This document shows, piece after piece, positions 7,193-13,592 of a DNA stretch of 16,201 nucleotides (position 1 is the stretch's first letter; each line of letters begins with the position of its first letter). The translations under genes and the position numbers were made by a program. The stretch comes from O2-02-FULL-42-9 sp038043025 (GTDB lineage Bacteria > Pseudomonadota > Gammaproteobacteria > UBA12402), in assembly GCA_038043025.1 (NCBI GenBank), contig JBBTCW010000048.1, positions 1-16,201 on the forward strand. Reading direction: 5' to 3'. Under the pieces are notes generated by a model, which did not search any database, was not told the origin of the DNA, and saw nothing but the letters and a program-made list of their open reading frames with translations.

Positions 7193-7663
7193 TTATATTG
7201 CTGATATTAATTCATCTAATAATTTTTTATGTGTCGTTTTATCAACATCTTTGCTCAAAATTTTTGAAGCACCCATCATGGCGATATCCACCACTTCTTT
7301 ACGTAACACTTCCTTGGTGCGCTCCACTTGCAAATCAATTTCACTCTGTGCATTGACGATGATCTGTTGCCCTTCTTGTGTCGCACGTGCTTTTGCCTCA
7401 TCCACAATTTTAGAGGCACGCGCATTGGCCTCATCAATAATCTGAGAAGAATCTTTGCGCGTATCCGTTAGCATTTGCGATGCTTTTTTCTTGGCGATTT
7501 CTAGTGAATTTTTTCCATGCTCAGCCGCTTCGAGACCGTCAGCAATTTTCTTTTGCCGATCCGCCATCGCCTTTGTCACCGGCGGCCAAATGAACTTCAT
7601 CGTAAACCAAACAAACAGCGCAAATGTAATCATCTCGCCAATGAGTGTAAAATTAATTTCCAC
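7193..7663 (-). CDS. atpF: ATP synthase b subunit (Fo peripheral stalk)
   Basis: A membrane-anchored stator subunit of 156 aa, the same length as in E. coli. A single N-terminal membrane segment (about residues 5-27, TLIGEMITFALFVWFTMKF) is followed by WPPV and a long charged, Ala-rich helix (about 33-140), as expected for the dimerising stalk. The start is GTG (7663) with GAGGTG about 6 nt upstream. It lies 25 nt after atpE. Confidence 0.97.
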   Translation of the reverse strand: MEINFTLIGEMITFALFVWFTMKFIWPPVTKAMADRQKKIADGLEAAEHGKNSLEIAKKKASQMLTDTRKDSSQIIDEANARASKIVDEAKARATQEGQQIIVNAQSEIDLQVERTKEVLRKEVVDIAMMGASKILSKDVDKTTHKKLLDELISAI

Positions 7664-7688
7664 TATAACACCTCTTTCTCAATGTTGA

Positions 7689-7988
7689 TTAGCTAGCTTT
7701 TGTGCTCGCTGCCGCCATGACCGCTTGCAACAATGGATTGCTGCCAAACAATAACAACAAGCCAATGGCGGTTGCGATGGCAGAGAATGCATCCAGCAAT
7801 CCTGCAACCAAGAACATCCTGGCCATCAACATCGATGATAATTCTGGTTGTCTGGCAATGCTTTCGATAAATTTACCACCTAACATACCAAAACCAATGG
7901 CGGTTCCAATCGCCGCAATACCAATCAACATCCCAACGACTATAATGGTCAGCCCTTGAATGTTTGCGATAAGTTGAGCTAATTGCAT
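7689..7988 (-). CDS. atpE: ATP synthase c subunit (Fo proton-translocating ring)
   Basis: A two-helix membrane protein that forms the c-ring. From ATG 7988 it is 99 aa, longer than E. coli (79) because of extra residues at both ends. Helix 1 has the Gly-rich GIAAIGTAIGFGMLGGKF, the polar loop is ARQPE (45-49), and helix 2 carries the proton-binding carboxylate D66 in AGLLDAFSAIATAIG. I see no extra sodium-ligand residues, so protons are the likely coupling ion. An in-frame GTG (7994) overlaps the AGGAG ribosome binding site, so the ATG is preferred. A CTGGAT-type hairpin repeat lies about 30 nt upstream. Confidence 0.97.
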   Translation of the reverse strand: MQLAQLIANIQGLTIIVVGMLIGIAAIGTAIGFGMLGGKFIESIARQPELSSMLMARMFLVAGLLDAFSAIATAIGLLLLFGSNPLLQAVMAAASTKAS

Positions 7989-8018
7989 AATCACTCCTAT
8001 TTTCTATTGTTTAAAAAC

Positions 8019-8050
8019 CTGGATCCCGCGGTCAAGCCGCGGGATGACAG
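8019..8050 (+). repeat. CTGGAT...ATGACA palindromic repeat between atpB and atpE
   Basis: A REP-like unit with conserved ends CTGGAT and ATGACA. The stem arms ATCCCGCGG (8023-8031) and CCGCGGGAT (8037-8045) pair perfectly around the loop TCAAG. It begins just after the atpB stop and ends about 30 nt before the atpE start. The same family occurs four times between parA and parB (14516-14695). Similar repeats are widespread in proteobacteria. Confidence 0.9.
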
Positions 8051-8052
8051 CA

Positions 8053-8847
8053 CTAATGAGACTGATGCGCCATGCTTAAATACACAATGGTTAACATCAT
8101 AAAAATATATGCTTGGATCGTTATCACCAGCACATGAAATACTGACCACGCAAAACCCAGTGGCCACTGACTCCACCACGGTATTAACGCAATCAAAACA
8201 AAAATTACTTCACCCGCGAACATATTACCAAACAACCGCAAAGACAACGATACGGGTTTTACCGCTTCTTCAATAATTCGAAACGCTGCATTGACGGGAA
8301 AGAACCATTTGCCAAACGGCTGAAAGAAAACTTCTTTGCCTAATCCAATCAATCCTTTGGAAACAAAATTATAAATAATAATTAAGAGCGTCACGCTCAA
8401 TGACATCGCAAACGTTAAATTAGGATCATCCGTCGGGACTGATCTAAAATATTCAATGCCAAAAAGGTGCAAAATACTGGGAATAAAATCAACCGGCAAC
8501 AAATCCATGCAATTCAATAAGAATGCCCATATAAATATAGTAAGCGCCAACGGACCAATGAGCGCGCTTTTTCCTTGAAATGCTTCTTTGACGCAATCTT
8601 GAACGAACGATAGCATAATTTCGACAAGATTTTGTAATTTGCCGGGTTTATCTGACGTTACATGCAAGGCGGCATACCAGAAGAGCCCTAAAAAAATAAA
8701 CCCGATAATCAGTGAAACAGCTATTGTATCTAAATTAAGTGTCCAAAAACCACCGTCACCAATTTTCATGGTGTGTAAATTTAGCTGCAAGTGATATAAA
8801 TGCTCTTGAACAAAACCACCCGATTGTTTAACAGCTGCGGTTCCCAT
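8053..8847 (-). CDS. atpB: ATP synthase a subunit (Fo stator, proton channel)
   Basis: Subunit a carries the proton half-channels against the c-ring. From ATG 8847 it has 264 aa (271 in E. coli) and several membrane helices. The essential arginine is in SLSLRLFGNMFAGE (R204), and the last helix reads ITIQAYIFMMLTIVYLSMA, with the conserved Gln. Two ATGs (8850, 8847) are adjacent. AGAGGA is best spaced for the second. The frame stays open upstream to about 9001, but that part is an AtpI-like remnant and not a normal N-terminus. The gene lies 3.5 kb from atpI, its usual neighbour. Confidence 0.96.
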   Translation of the reverse strand: MGTAAVKQSGGFVQEHLYHLQLNLHTMKIGDGGFWTLNLDTIAVSLIIGFIFLGLFWYAALHVTSDKPGKLQNLVEIMLSFVQDCVKEAFQGKSALIGPLALTIFIWAFLLNCMDLLPVDFIPSILHLFGIEYFRSVPTDDPNLTFAMSLSVTLLIIIYNFVSKGLIGLGKEVFFQPFGKWFFPVNAAFRIIEEAVKPVSLSLRLFGNMFAGEVIFVLIALIPWWSQWPLGFAWSVFHVLVITIQAYIFMMLTIVYLSMAHQSH

Positions 8848-8892
8848 CATATCCTCTTTTTTATGGCTCAATAAGTATGAGCGCCAGGCTAA

Positions 8893-8976
8893 GGGTCTGT
8901 TATGCCCTAAAATCGACAAGATGGCGACAATATAACCAGAAATAATCGGTAAGACAATAACCAGATAGAATTTAAT
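8893..8976 (-). pseudogene. Degenerate AtpI-like C-terminal remnant fused in frame upstream of atpB
   Basis: Upstream of atpB the same frame reads IKFYLVIVLPIISGYIVAIL then SILGHN. This aligns without gaps to the end of the intact AtpI at 12395-12799 (IKLYKLSIFPFLSGYLAAVL then SI): 11 of 22 residues are identical, including SGY..A.LSI. At DNA level 8909-8976 matches 12444-12511 at 44 of 68 positions by my count, ungapped and in the same frame. The frame has an upstream stop at about 9001 and no proper start. It looks like an old duplicate or a relic of the original atpI that stood here. Chance similarity between two membrane helices is the alternative. Confidence 0.55.
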
Positions 8977-9039
8977 TGAAAAATTTTTTGAGATCAGAAT
9001 GGGTTAAAAATTGATCAATTTAGCGCCATTTTATGCGGG

Positions 9040-9318
9040 TCAATGTTTTAATAACCTCTTCATGCGCCTGTATATATCGGAATCGTTCCGTTTGCCGATT
9101 AAAATAATCATTAATACTTCTGATTCAACCTTATAAATAATACGATATTCGCCTACATCTACGCGATGATATGTCGAATATCCAACCAATTGTTTTGAAT
9201 CAGGAGGTAAAGAGTCTGCGCGAAGTAACTGAATTTTGTCTTTTAATTGTCGTGTTTGTTTTGGGGGCAAATGAGTAAAAAATTTATATGCTCTTTTTGA
9301 CAATTGGATCTTTAGCAT
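9040..9318 (-). CDS. RelE/ParE-superfamily toxin of a type II toxin-antitoxin system
   Basis: 92 aa, the normal size for this superfamily. Two N-terminal helices (about 5-35) are followed by a beta-sheet with HRVDVGEYRIIYKVE (51-65) and MIILIGKRNDSDIYRRM (70-86). The YRIIY strand, the basic residues R52, R59 and R77, and Y83 in DIYRR match RelE-type mRNA interferases, but the target cannot be decided from sequence. The gene follows the antitoxin by 20 nt on the same strand, in the classical order. No strong ribosome binding site is seen, so translation may depend on the antitoxin gene. The pair sits between atpI and atpB, in the same direction as the atp genes. Confidence 0.88.
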   Translation of the reverse strand: MLKIQLSKRAYKFFTHLPPKQTRQLKDKIQLLRADSLPPDSKQLVGYSTYHRVDVGEYRIIYKVESEVLMIILIGKRNDSDIYRRMKRLLKH

Positions 9319-9338
9319 TCTTTTGTTCCGTAAATGAT

Positions 9339-9584
9339 TTATTTTTCCCTTTCATTCAGAAAATTTTCGCTTTCTTCTACGCTTAAGAATCCTTCTTCTT
9401 CCGCTCCCTTTGCTTTTGCTGCCCAAATTTGATCTTCAAATCGCTCGAAATGCTTATAATCTTCGAGCGACATGATGACCGCAACCGGACGACCTTTCTT
9501 CTCGATCGTCACGGGAGCACGCTGTGCCATATCAAGCAGTTGGCCAAACTTGTTTTTGGCCTCTGCTGCTGCTAATTTTTTCAT
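9339..9584 (-). CDS. Phd/YefM-family antitoxin
   Basis: 81 aa. The N-terminal part (1-45) is a typical Phd/YefM DNA-binding domain: AAAEAKNKFGQLLDMAQRAP, then VTIEKKGRPVAVIMSLEDY. The acidic C-terminal tail (48-81) would wrap the toxin. Such antitoxins repress their own promoter together with the toxin. A GGGAG sits about 6 nt before the ATG. A palindrome overlapping the -10 box at 9623-9636 is the likely operator. Confidence 0.9.
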   Translation of the reverse strand: MKKLAAAEAKNKFGQLLDMAQRAPVTIEKKGRPVAVIMSLEDYKHFERFEDQIWAAKAKGAEEEGFLSVEESENFLNEREK

Positions 9585-9622
9585 TTACGCTCCCCATCCT
9601 GGTTTCTTTGTTCTTTTTGACC

Positions 9623-9659
9623 ATAATGACCATTATAGTCGTCATAGCCAAAATAGCAA
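9623..9659 (-). promoter_or_regulatory. Antitoxin promoter with overlapping palindromic operator
   Basis: On the minus strand TTGCTA (9659-9654) and TATAAT (9637-9632) are 16 bp apart. The palindrome ATAATG-2 nt-CATTAT (9623-9636) overlaps the -10 element, as expected for autorepression by a Phd-type antitoxin-toxin complex. Confidence 0.6.
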
Positions 9660-9707
9660 GCATTTTGATTCCTGCACTCACTAAGTACAAATTTTTATCA
9701 AAAAAAC

Positions 9708-9739
9708 TTGCGAGCACGCGCGTAATGGTGTATCATTAC
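9708..9739 (+). promoter_or_regulatory. Promoter of the ABC importer genes with possible operator
   Basis: TTGCGA (9708-9713) and TATCAT (9731-9736) are 17 bp apart. The -10 lies inside the inverted repeat GTAATGgtgtatCATTAC (9722-9739), which may bind a regulator. It bears no resemblance to the TrpR operator (no CTAGT half-sites). Confidence 0.55.
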
Positions 9740-9785
9740 AACATTACATTGAAAACGACAAACAAATTTATTGTAGGAGAATATC

Positions 9786-10766
9786 ATGTTATCTATTATT
9801 AAAAAAATTATTGCTTGTTTAGCGCTTACATCTTTATTAATGAATGCATATGCAAAAAACATTTCTTATCCGCCTGTCACCGTTGGTATTTTAGTTCCTA
9901 TGGAACATAGAGCTATGGATGAAATTGTTGCGGGATTCAAAGAAACATTAACACAACGTTATCCTGGAAAAATAACATTTTTAGTAAAAAACGCTGAGGG
10001 TGATATCAACTTACAGCGTTCAATTTTGCAAAGTTTCAAACAAAAAAGTATTGACCTTTATGCGCCCATCGGGACACAGACCACACAAATGACGTTAGCG
10101 CTAATAACCTCAAAACCCGTTGTTGGAATTGCAGCGGAATACTCGCAAAAAAACGATCATCAAAGAAAGCGAAACTTCACGCTTGTTGATGACTCACTGT
10201 CGGTAACGAAACAAATGCAATTTATTCATTCTGCATTACCCAATATTACCGAAATTACTTTGGTACATAGCCCCTCAGATAAAATTTTGCCTGAAGTGAA
10301 AGAAGCTGTTCATGCCGGCAAAACGTATGGAATACGCGTTCAATCACTGATGGTTCAGCAATTATCTGATCTTTATACGATTAGCCAGCACATTCCTCAA
10401 AAAAGCCAAGCTATTTTTATCTTAAAAGATATTTTGGTAGCAAGCGGCATACAAACTTTAATCAATCAAGCAAACAAATTACATATTCCAGTCATTACTT
10501 CAGATGATGGCACCGTACAAAATGGCGCAGCTTTTGCTGTGGGTGTTTCTGAACATCAAATTGGAACAGAAGGCGGAAAATTAGCAGCAGAAATATTGAA
10601 AGGAAAAGATGCCGGTCAAGTTCCTTTTAAGACACTCGATCACCTGTTAGTTTTTCTAAACAAAAATGCTGCCAAACAACAAGGGTTAAATATTACTGAC
10701 ATTCAGGCCGCAGCAAAGAAGGCAAATTATACAACAATAGCTACAGACGAATTAGAGAAAAAATAA
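9786..10766 (+). CDS. ABC importer substrate-binding protein (TrpX-like, ABC_sub_bind family)
   Basis: A periplasmic binding protein of 326 aa, with a signal peptide (KK, then a hydrophobic core, cut after AYA at about 23). The mature protein starts PPVTVGILVPMEHRAMDEIV, the family's opening strand, and has two lobes: GFKETLTQRYPGKI...APIGTQTTQ and then KPVVGIAA...ITEITLVHSP. A later segment, IPVITSDDGTVQNGAAFAVG, matches the family's second-lobe motif. It belongs to the DUF534/TrpX family, whose substrates include tryptophan and related amino acids, but the ligand here cannot be deduced. AGGAG sits 7 nt before the ATG. The stop overlaps the start of the permease gene (TAATG). Confidence 0.9.
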   Translation: MLSIIKKIIACLALTSLLMNAYAKNISYPPVTVGILVPMEHRAMDEIVAGFKETLTQRYPGKITFLVKNAEGDINLQRSILQSFKQKSIDLYAPIGTQTTQMTLALITSKPVVGIAAEYSQKNDHQRKRNFTLVDDSLSVTKQMQFIHSALPNITEITLVHSPSDKILPEVKEAVHAGKTYGIRVQSLMVQQLSDLYTISQHIPQKSQAIFILKDILVASGIQTLINQANKLHIPVITSDDGTVQNGAAFAVGVSEHQIGTEGGKLAAEILKGKDAGQVPFKTLDHLLVFLNKNAAKQQGLNITDIQAAAKKANYTTIATDELEKK

Positions 10767-11659
10767 TGGCAACTTTAATGACCGCATTACTTCAAACGCT
10801 ATTTTTTATCCCGCTGACAATAGGTGTTTATCTCAGTTACCGCATTTTAGCGGTAACTGATTTAACGGTTGATGCTACCTTTGTTTTGGGGGCTGCGGTT
10901 TTTGCTCGACTTATCACTCTTGGATTTAATCAACCAACAAGCATCATCGTTGCTATTGTGGCGGGCGCTTTAATCGGCCTCTTGGTTGCAATCATGCAAC
11001 ATGTCGTGAAAATCAATTCTCTCATCGCAAGTATTTTGGCTGTGTTTATGCTGTATAGCATCAACTTTCAGATTATGCAAAAACCCAACATAAGTTTGCT
11101 AGATACCCATACTACTCTTGGACAATTACAAATTGCCAATAATACTATGTTGCTAATTATTATGTTGAGCATTATCGCAGTGCTTATATTGATGCTCTGC
11201 ATTTTTTTATATAGTCGCGCAGGTCTTCTATTAAGAGCCTATGGCAGCAATATAAAGCTATTAAGAAGTATTGGAAAATCTCCGCTGTTATTTTTGATTA
11301 TTGGCTTATCACTTAGCAACGCATTAGCTGCATTTTGTGGCGTTATCAACGCGCAAATAAATGGTTATGCTGACTTGAATATGGGAATGGGCATGGCGTT
11401 AACGGCCATTGGATCAGTTGTGATAGGGCAACACTTGATGCAAAAATTATTTTACAAAAAAAACAAGTTTAATCCCTTCATTGATTGCTTAAGCTGTTTT
11501 TTAGGAACTTACTTGTATTTTACTCTTGTTAATTATTTTCTTCTTATCGGCATCAATCCCGTTAATTTAAAATTAGTGTTGGGCTTGGTTCTTATTCTCT
11601 TCTTAGGCACAGCAAAATATTCCAGACATAGGGAATTATATGAACAACACGATTCTTAA
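10766..11659 (+). CDS. ABC importer permease (TrpY-like)
   Basis: A 297-aa integral membrane protein with about eight hydrophobic segments. It contains the family's SYRILAVTDLTVDATFVLGA segment (24-43), and its later segments resemble the branched-chain amino acid type permeases (BPD_transp_2). Its start overlaps the binding-protein stop by 1 bp, and its end overlaps the ATPase gene by 20 bp, so the three genes form one translationally coupled operon. The C-terminus is Lys/Arg/His-rich and cytoplasmic. Confidence 0.88.
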   Translation: MATLMTALLQTLFFIPLTIGVYLSYRILAVTDLTVDATFVLGAAVFARLITLGFNQPTSIIVAIVAGALIGLLVAIMQHVVKINSLIASILAVFMLYSINFQIMQKPNISLLDTHTTLGQLQIANNTMLLIIMLSIIAVLILMLCIFLYSRAGLLLRAYGSNIKLLRSIGKSPLLFLIIGLSLSNALAAFCGVINAQINGYADLNMGMGMALTAIGSVVIGQHLMQKLFYKKNKFNPFIDCLSCFLGTYLYFTLVNYFLLIGINPVNLKLVLGLVLILFLGTAKYSRHRELYEQHDS

Positions 11660-12389
11660 ATTAAACCAGGTAAGCTTTAAAATACCCTTTAGAAATCAAC
11701 CGATTGTTGATGGGGCATCCTTTGCTATTCAAACAGGCGACTTTGTAGTGCTAGTAGGCAGCAATGGCTCCGGGAAAAGTTCGCTTATTAAATTAATCAA
11801 TCGAACTTATCCTGTTACGACCGGTAACATAATGTTACAGGAGAAATCATTATTTAAATATAACAATAAGTTTTTTTCAAAAGAGGTCATCACTATGACT
11901 CAAAATGTGAATGATAGTCTATTCACTGATATGAGTATCCTTGAAAATATGATTTTACTCGAGATGAGATCAAAATCTTTTTTTGATTTCAAAGGTCACA
12001 AGGCGCGCGCGCTCGATATTAAAAAATATCTGATGGGCTTTAATCAAAAATTAGCCGAAAATTTATCCGTTTCTGTTGGTAATTTATCTGGTGGAGAAAA
12101 ACAGATATTGGTTTTAGCTATGGGTCTTCGTTATTCCCCCAAATTAATTTTGTTAGATGAGCACACCAGCGCGCTGGATCCAAAAACATCTGAATTAATT
12201 ATGGAAAAAACTTATCAAGCTATTTTTGAGCGCGGTATAACTTGTGTCATGACTACACATAATTTAGATTATGCGCTTCGATTTGGAAACCGATTATTAG
12301 CAATTCGCGAAGGAAAAATTATTCATGATTATGATCATCGACAAAAGCAATCGTTAACGCGCGCTGAACTATTAAAGAATTGTTACTAA
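11640..12389 (+). CDS. ABC importer ATP-binding protein (TrpZ-like)
   Basis: 249 aa with all ABC ATPase motifs in order: Walker A GSNGSGKS (40-47), Q-loop MTQNVND (Q88), signature LSGGEKQ (149-155), Walker B LILLDEHTSALD (169-180) and the switch His in TTHN (H207). The Walker B motif ends in DEH, where DEP is more usual. An AGGGA precedes the ATG. The gene stops only 5 bp from the stop of the convergent atpI, with no terminator visible. Confidence 0.93.
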   Translation: MNNTILKLNQVSFKIPFRNQPIVDGASFAIQTGDFVVLVGSNGSGKSSLIKLINRTYPVTTGNIMLQEKSLFKYNNKFFSKEVITMTQNVNDSLFTDMSILENMILLEMRSKSFFDFKGHKARALDIKKYLMGFNQKLAENLSVSVGNLSGGEKQILVLAMGLRYSPKLILLDEHTSALDPKTSELIMEKTYQAIFERGITCVMTTHNLDYALRFGNRLLAIREGKIIHDYDHRQKQSLTRAELLKNCY

Positions 12390-12394
12390 ATCTG

Positions 12395-12799
12395 CTATCT
12401 ATCCCCGCTTTTCTCTGCCGCCAACTCAAAAAACATAAGAATCCAAATTGACAACACGGCGGCCAAATAGCCAGAAAGAAATGGGAATATCGATAATTTA
12501 TAAAGTTTAATGACCAAAATAATTAAAATAAAACTAACCAGGAGTTTGACGAACTCCCCTATGTAAAAATCGATCAAAATTTGAATCGGTGAGCGTTCTT
12601 TTCGGCGCAGCATGAATATCAATACAAACAACATCGTTGGAAAAAACCAAACCGTTCCGCCAAGCAACGCTGAAACGGCCGCTTGCGGATAAGAAAATAT
12701 TATCCACAACCCTGAAATGATCCCGACAATGATCAATTGGATGACCAAGGCGCGATACCCGCAAGCCCGAGCAAAATGTTCATACGCTGATTTAATCAT
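12395..12799 (-). CDS. atpI: ATP synthase subunit I (AtpI)
   Basis: A four-helix membrane protein that helps assemble the c-ring. From ATG 12799 it is 134 aa; a TTG at 12835 would add 12 residues, and no good ribosome binding site favours either. Family motifs are SALLGGTVWFFPTMLF and FYIGEFVKLL, followed by a final helix SGYLAAVLSIWILMFF. AtpI is normally the first gene of the atp operon, directly before atpB. Here it is separated from atpB by the importer and toxin-antitoxin genes. Transcription starting upstream of it would run antisense through the importer before reaching atpB, so atpB onwards probably has its own promoter. Confidence 0.9.
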   Translation of the reverse strand: MIKSAYEHFARACGYRALVIQLIIVGIISGLWIIFSYPQAAVSALLGGTVWFFPTMLFVLIFMLRRKERSPIQILIDFYIGEFVKLLVSFILIILVIKLYKLSIFPFLSGYLAAVLSIWILMFFELAAEKSGDR

Positions 12800-12904
12800 A
12801 GACAAACAGTTTAATCGAAATTGAGCAAAAGACAAGCATCGTAAATAGCTCGTAACTTTATTTTTCCTGATGGGTGTCGTCGAAATGACAACGGCGAACA
12901 GACT

Positions 12905-12920
12905 GGTCTCAGCTCAGAGG
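12905..12920 (+). repeat. Single copy of the CTCAGCTCAGAGG repeat
   Basis: GGTCTCAGCTCAGAGG is identical to 4099-4114 in the atpG-atpD gap. It lies between the divergent starts of atpI and the small membrane-protein gene. Confidence 0.65.
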
Positions 12921-12928
12921 GTTTAAAA

Positions 12929-12957
12929 ATGAAATATTAACAGCAAGATGGTATAAT
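12929..12957 (+). promoter_or_regulatory. Candidate promoter of the small membrane-protein gene
   Basis: ATGAAA (12929-12934) and TATAAT (12952-12957) are 17 bp apart, and TGG directly before the -10 gives an extended -10. The ATG of the gene follows 55 bp later. Confidence 0.55.
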
Positions 12958-13012
12958 TTTAAAAAACGCAGTTGCATCGCGTTTACTGGCACAGCATTTT
13001 AAGGAGAGGAAA

Positions 13013-13225
13013 ATGCGCTTATCTCGTTTGTTTTTTTACACCATTCTTTTTGGTACGCTCGGATATTTCAGCTATCACGCTTATCAAACAGTCATGCGCG
13101 GCGGGGACGTCATCAACACGAAACGCAAGCTTGACTATGAAGAACTACTGTCATCAAATGCTAAGATGAAAAAAAATACGGACTTTTATGTCATCCCAAA
13201 AGAAAAACGGTTGCTTAAGCAATAA
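13013..13225 (+). CDS. Small single-span membrane protein of unknown function
   Basis: The 70-aa product has one N-terminal hydrophobic segment (about residues 6-25, LFFYTILFGTLGYFSYHAY) after basic residues, then a polar Lys-rich tail ending KEKRLLKQ. I do not recognise the family. AAGGAG lies 6 nt before the ATG and a good promoter stands upstream, which supports a real gene. The stop is 13 bp from the stop of the convergent cupin gene. An inner-membrane protein with a cytoplasmic or periplasmic tail is all that can be inferred. Confidence 0.65.
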   Translation: MRLSRLFFYTILFGTLGYFSYHAYQTVMRGGDVINTKRKLDYEELLSSNAKMKKNTDFYVIPKEKRLLKQ

Positions 13226-13238
13226 AAAAATTTTTGAG

Positions 13239-13562
13239 TTAACTCCGCCGAATCATCACCAACAGCATCTTAAACTGTTTTTCGGCTTTTAATGCATGTG
13301 GCTTGTCGGCCGGCATAATCAGTGATTCGCCTGATTTAACTGTATGCGGTTTTCCACTAATTATAATCTGCGCTTCCCCATCAATGACTTGAACCAACAC
13401 GTCAAACGGTGCTGAATGTTCGCTAATCCCCTGCCCCGCATCGATTGCAAATAACGTAATCGTTCCTTTTTCTGTTTTAAGAATCTCTTTACTCACAATA
13501 GATCCAGATTGATAACCAATCAAATTATTAAATTTAAATACACCTTCTACTGATTTGTCCAT
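13239..13562 (-). CDS. Small single-domain cupin protein
   Basis: A 107-aa protein with a single cupin_2 domain (about 33-105). Motif 1 is around GISEHSAPFDVLVQVIDGE (45-63), with H49 but no second His of the usual HxH. Motif 2 is GESLIMPADKPHA (78-90), with H89. The reduced metal site leaves the activity open: metal-binding sugar or small-molecule enzyme, or sensor. AGGAGA stands about 6 nt before the ATG. It lies 30 nt after parB on the same strand, so it may be read with parAB, though no functional link is known. Confidence 0.85.
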   Translation of the reverse strand: MDKSVEGVFKFNNLIGYQSGSIVSKEILKTEKGTITLFAIDAGQGISEHSAPFDVLVQVIDGEAQIIISGKPHTVKSGESLIMPADKPHALKAEKQFKMLLVMIRRS

Positions 13563-13592
13563 TGTATTCTCCTATGACATTTATAAAAACAG

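Noticed and set aside
8850..8919. Longer atpB start at TTG 8919
   Set aside because: The extra 24 residues match the AtpI-like remnant and not the subunit a N-terminus, and the AGAGGA ribosome binding site lies directly before the ATG at 8847.
9004..9021. ttaaaaattgatcaattt near-match to 16172-16189
   Set aside because: AT-rich and self-complementary sequence, 17 of 18 bases alike, but with no shared flanks; can arise by composition alone.
9786..9860. Lipobox-like IIAC at the N-terminus of the binding protein
   Set aside because: The cysteine is at residue 11, before the main hydrophobic core, which is too early; a normal signal peptidase I cut after AYA fits better.
12700..12708. Perfect DnaA box TTATCCACA inside atpI
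   Set aside because: It is a single site within coding sequence, with no cluster of further boxes or AT-rich unwinding element, so it does not support an origin here.
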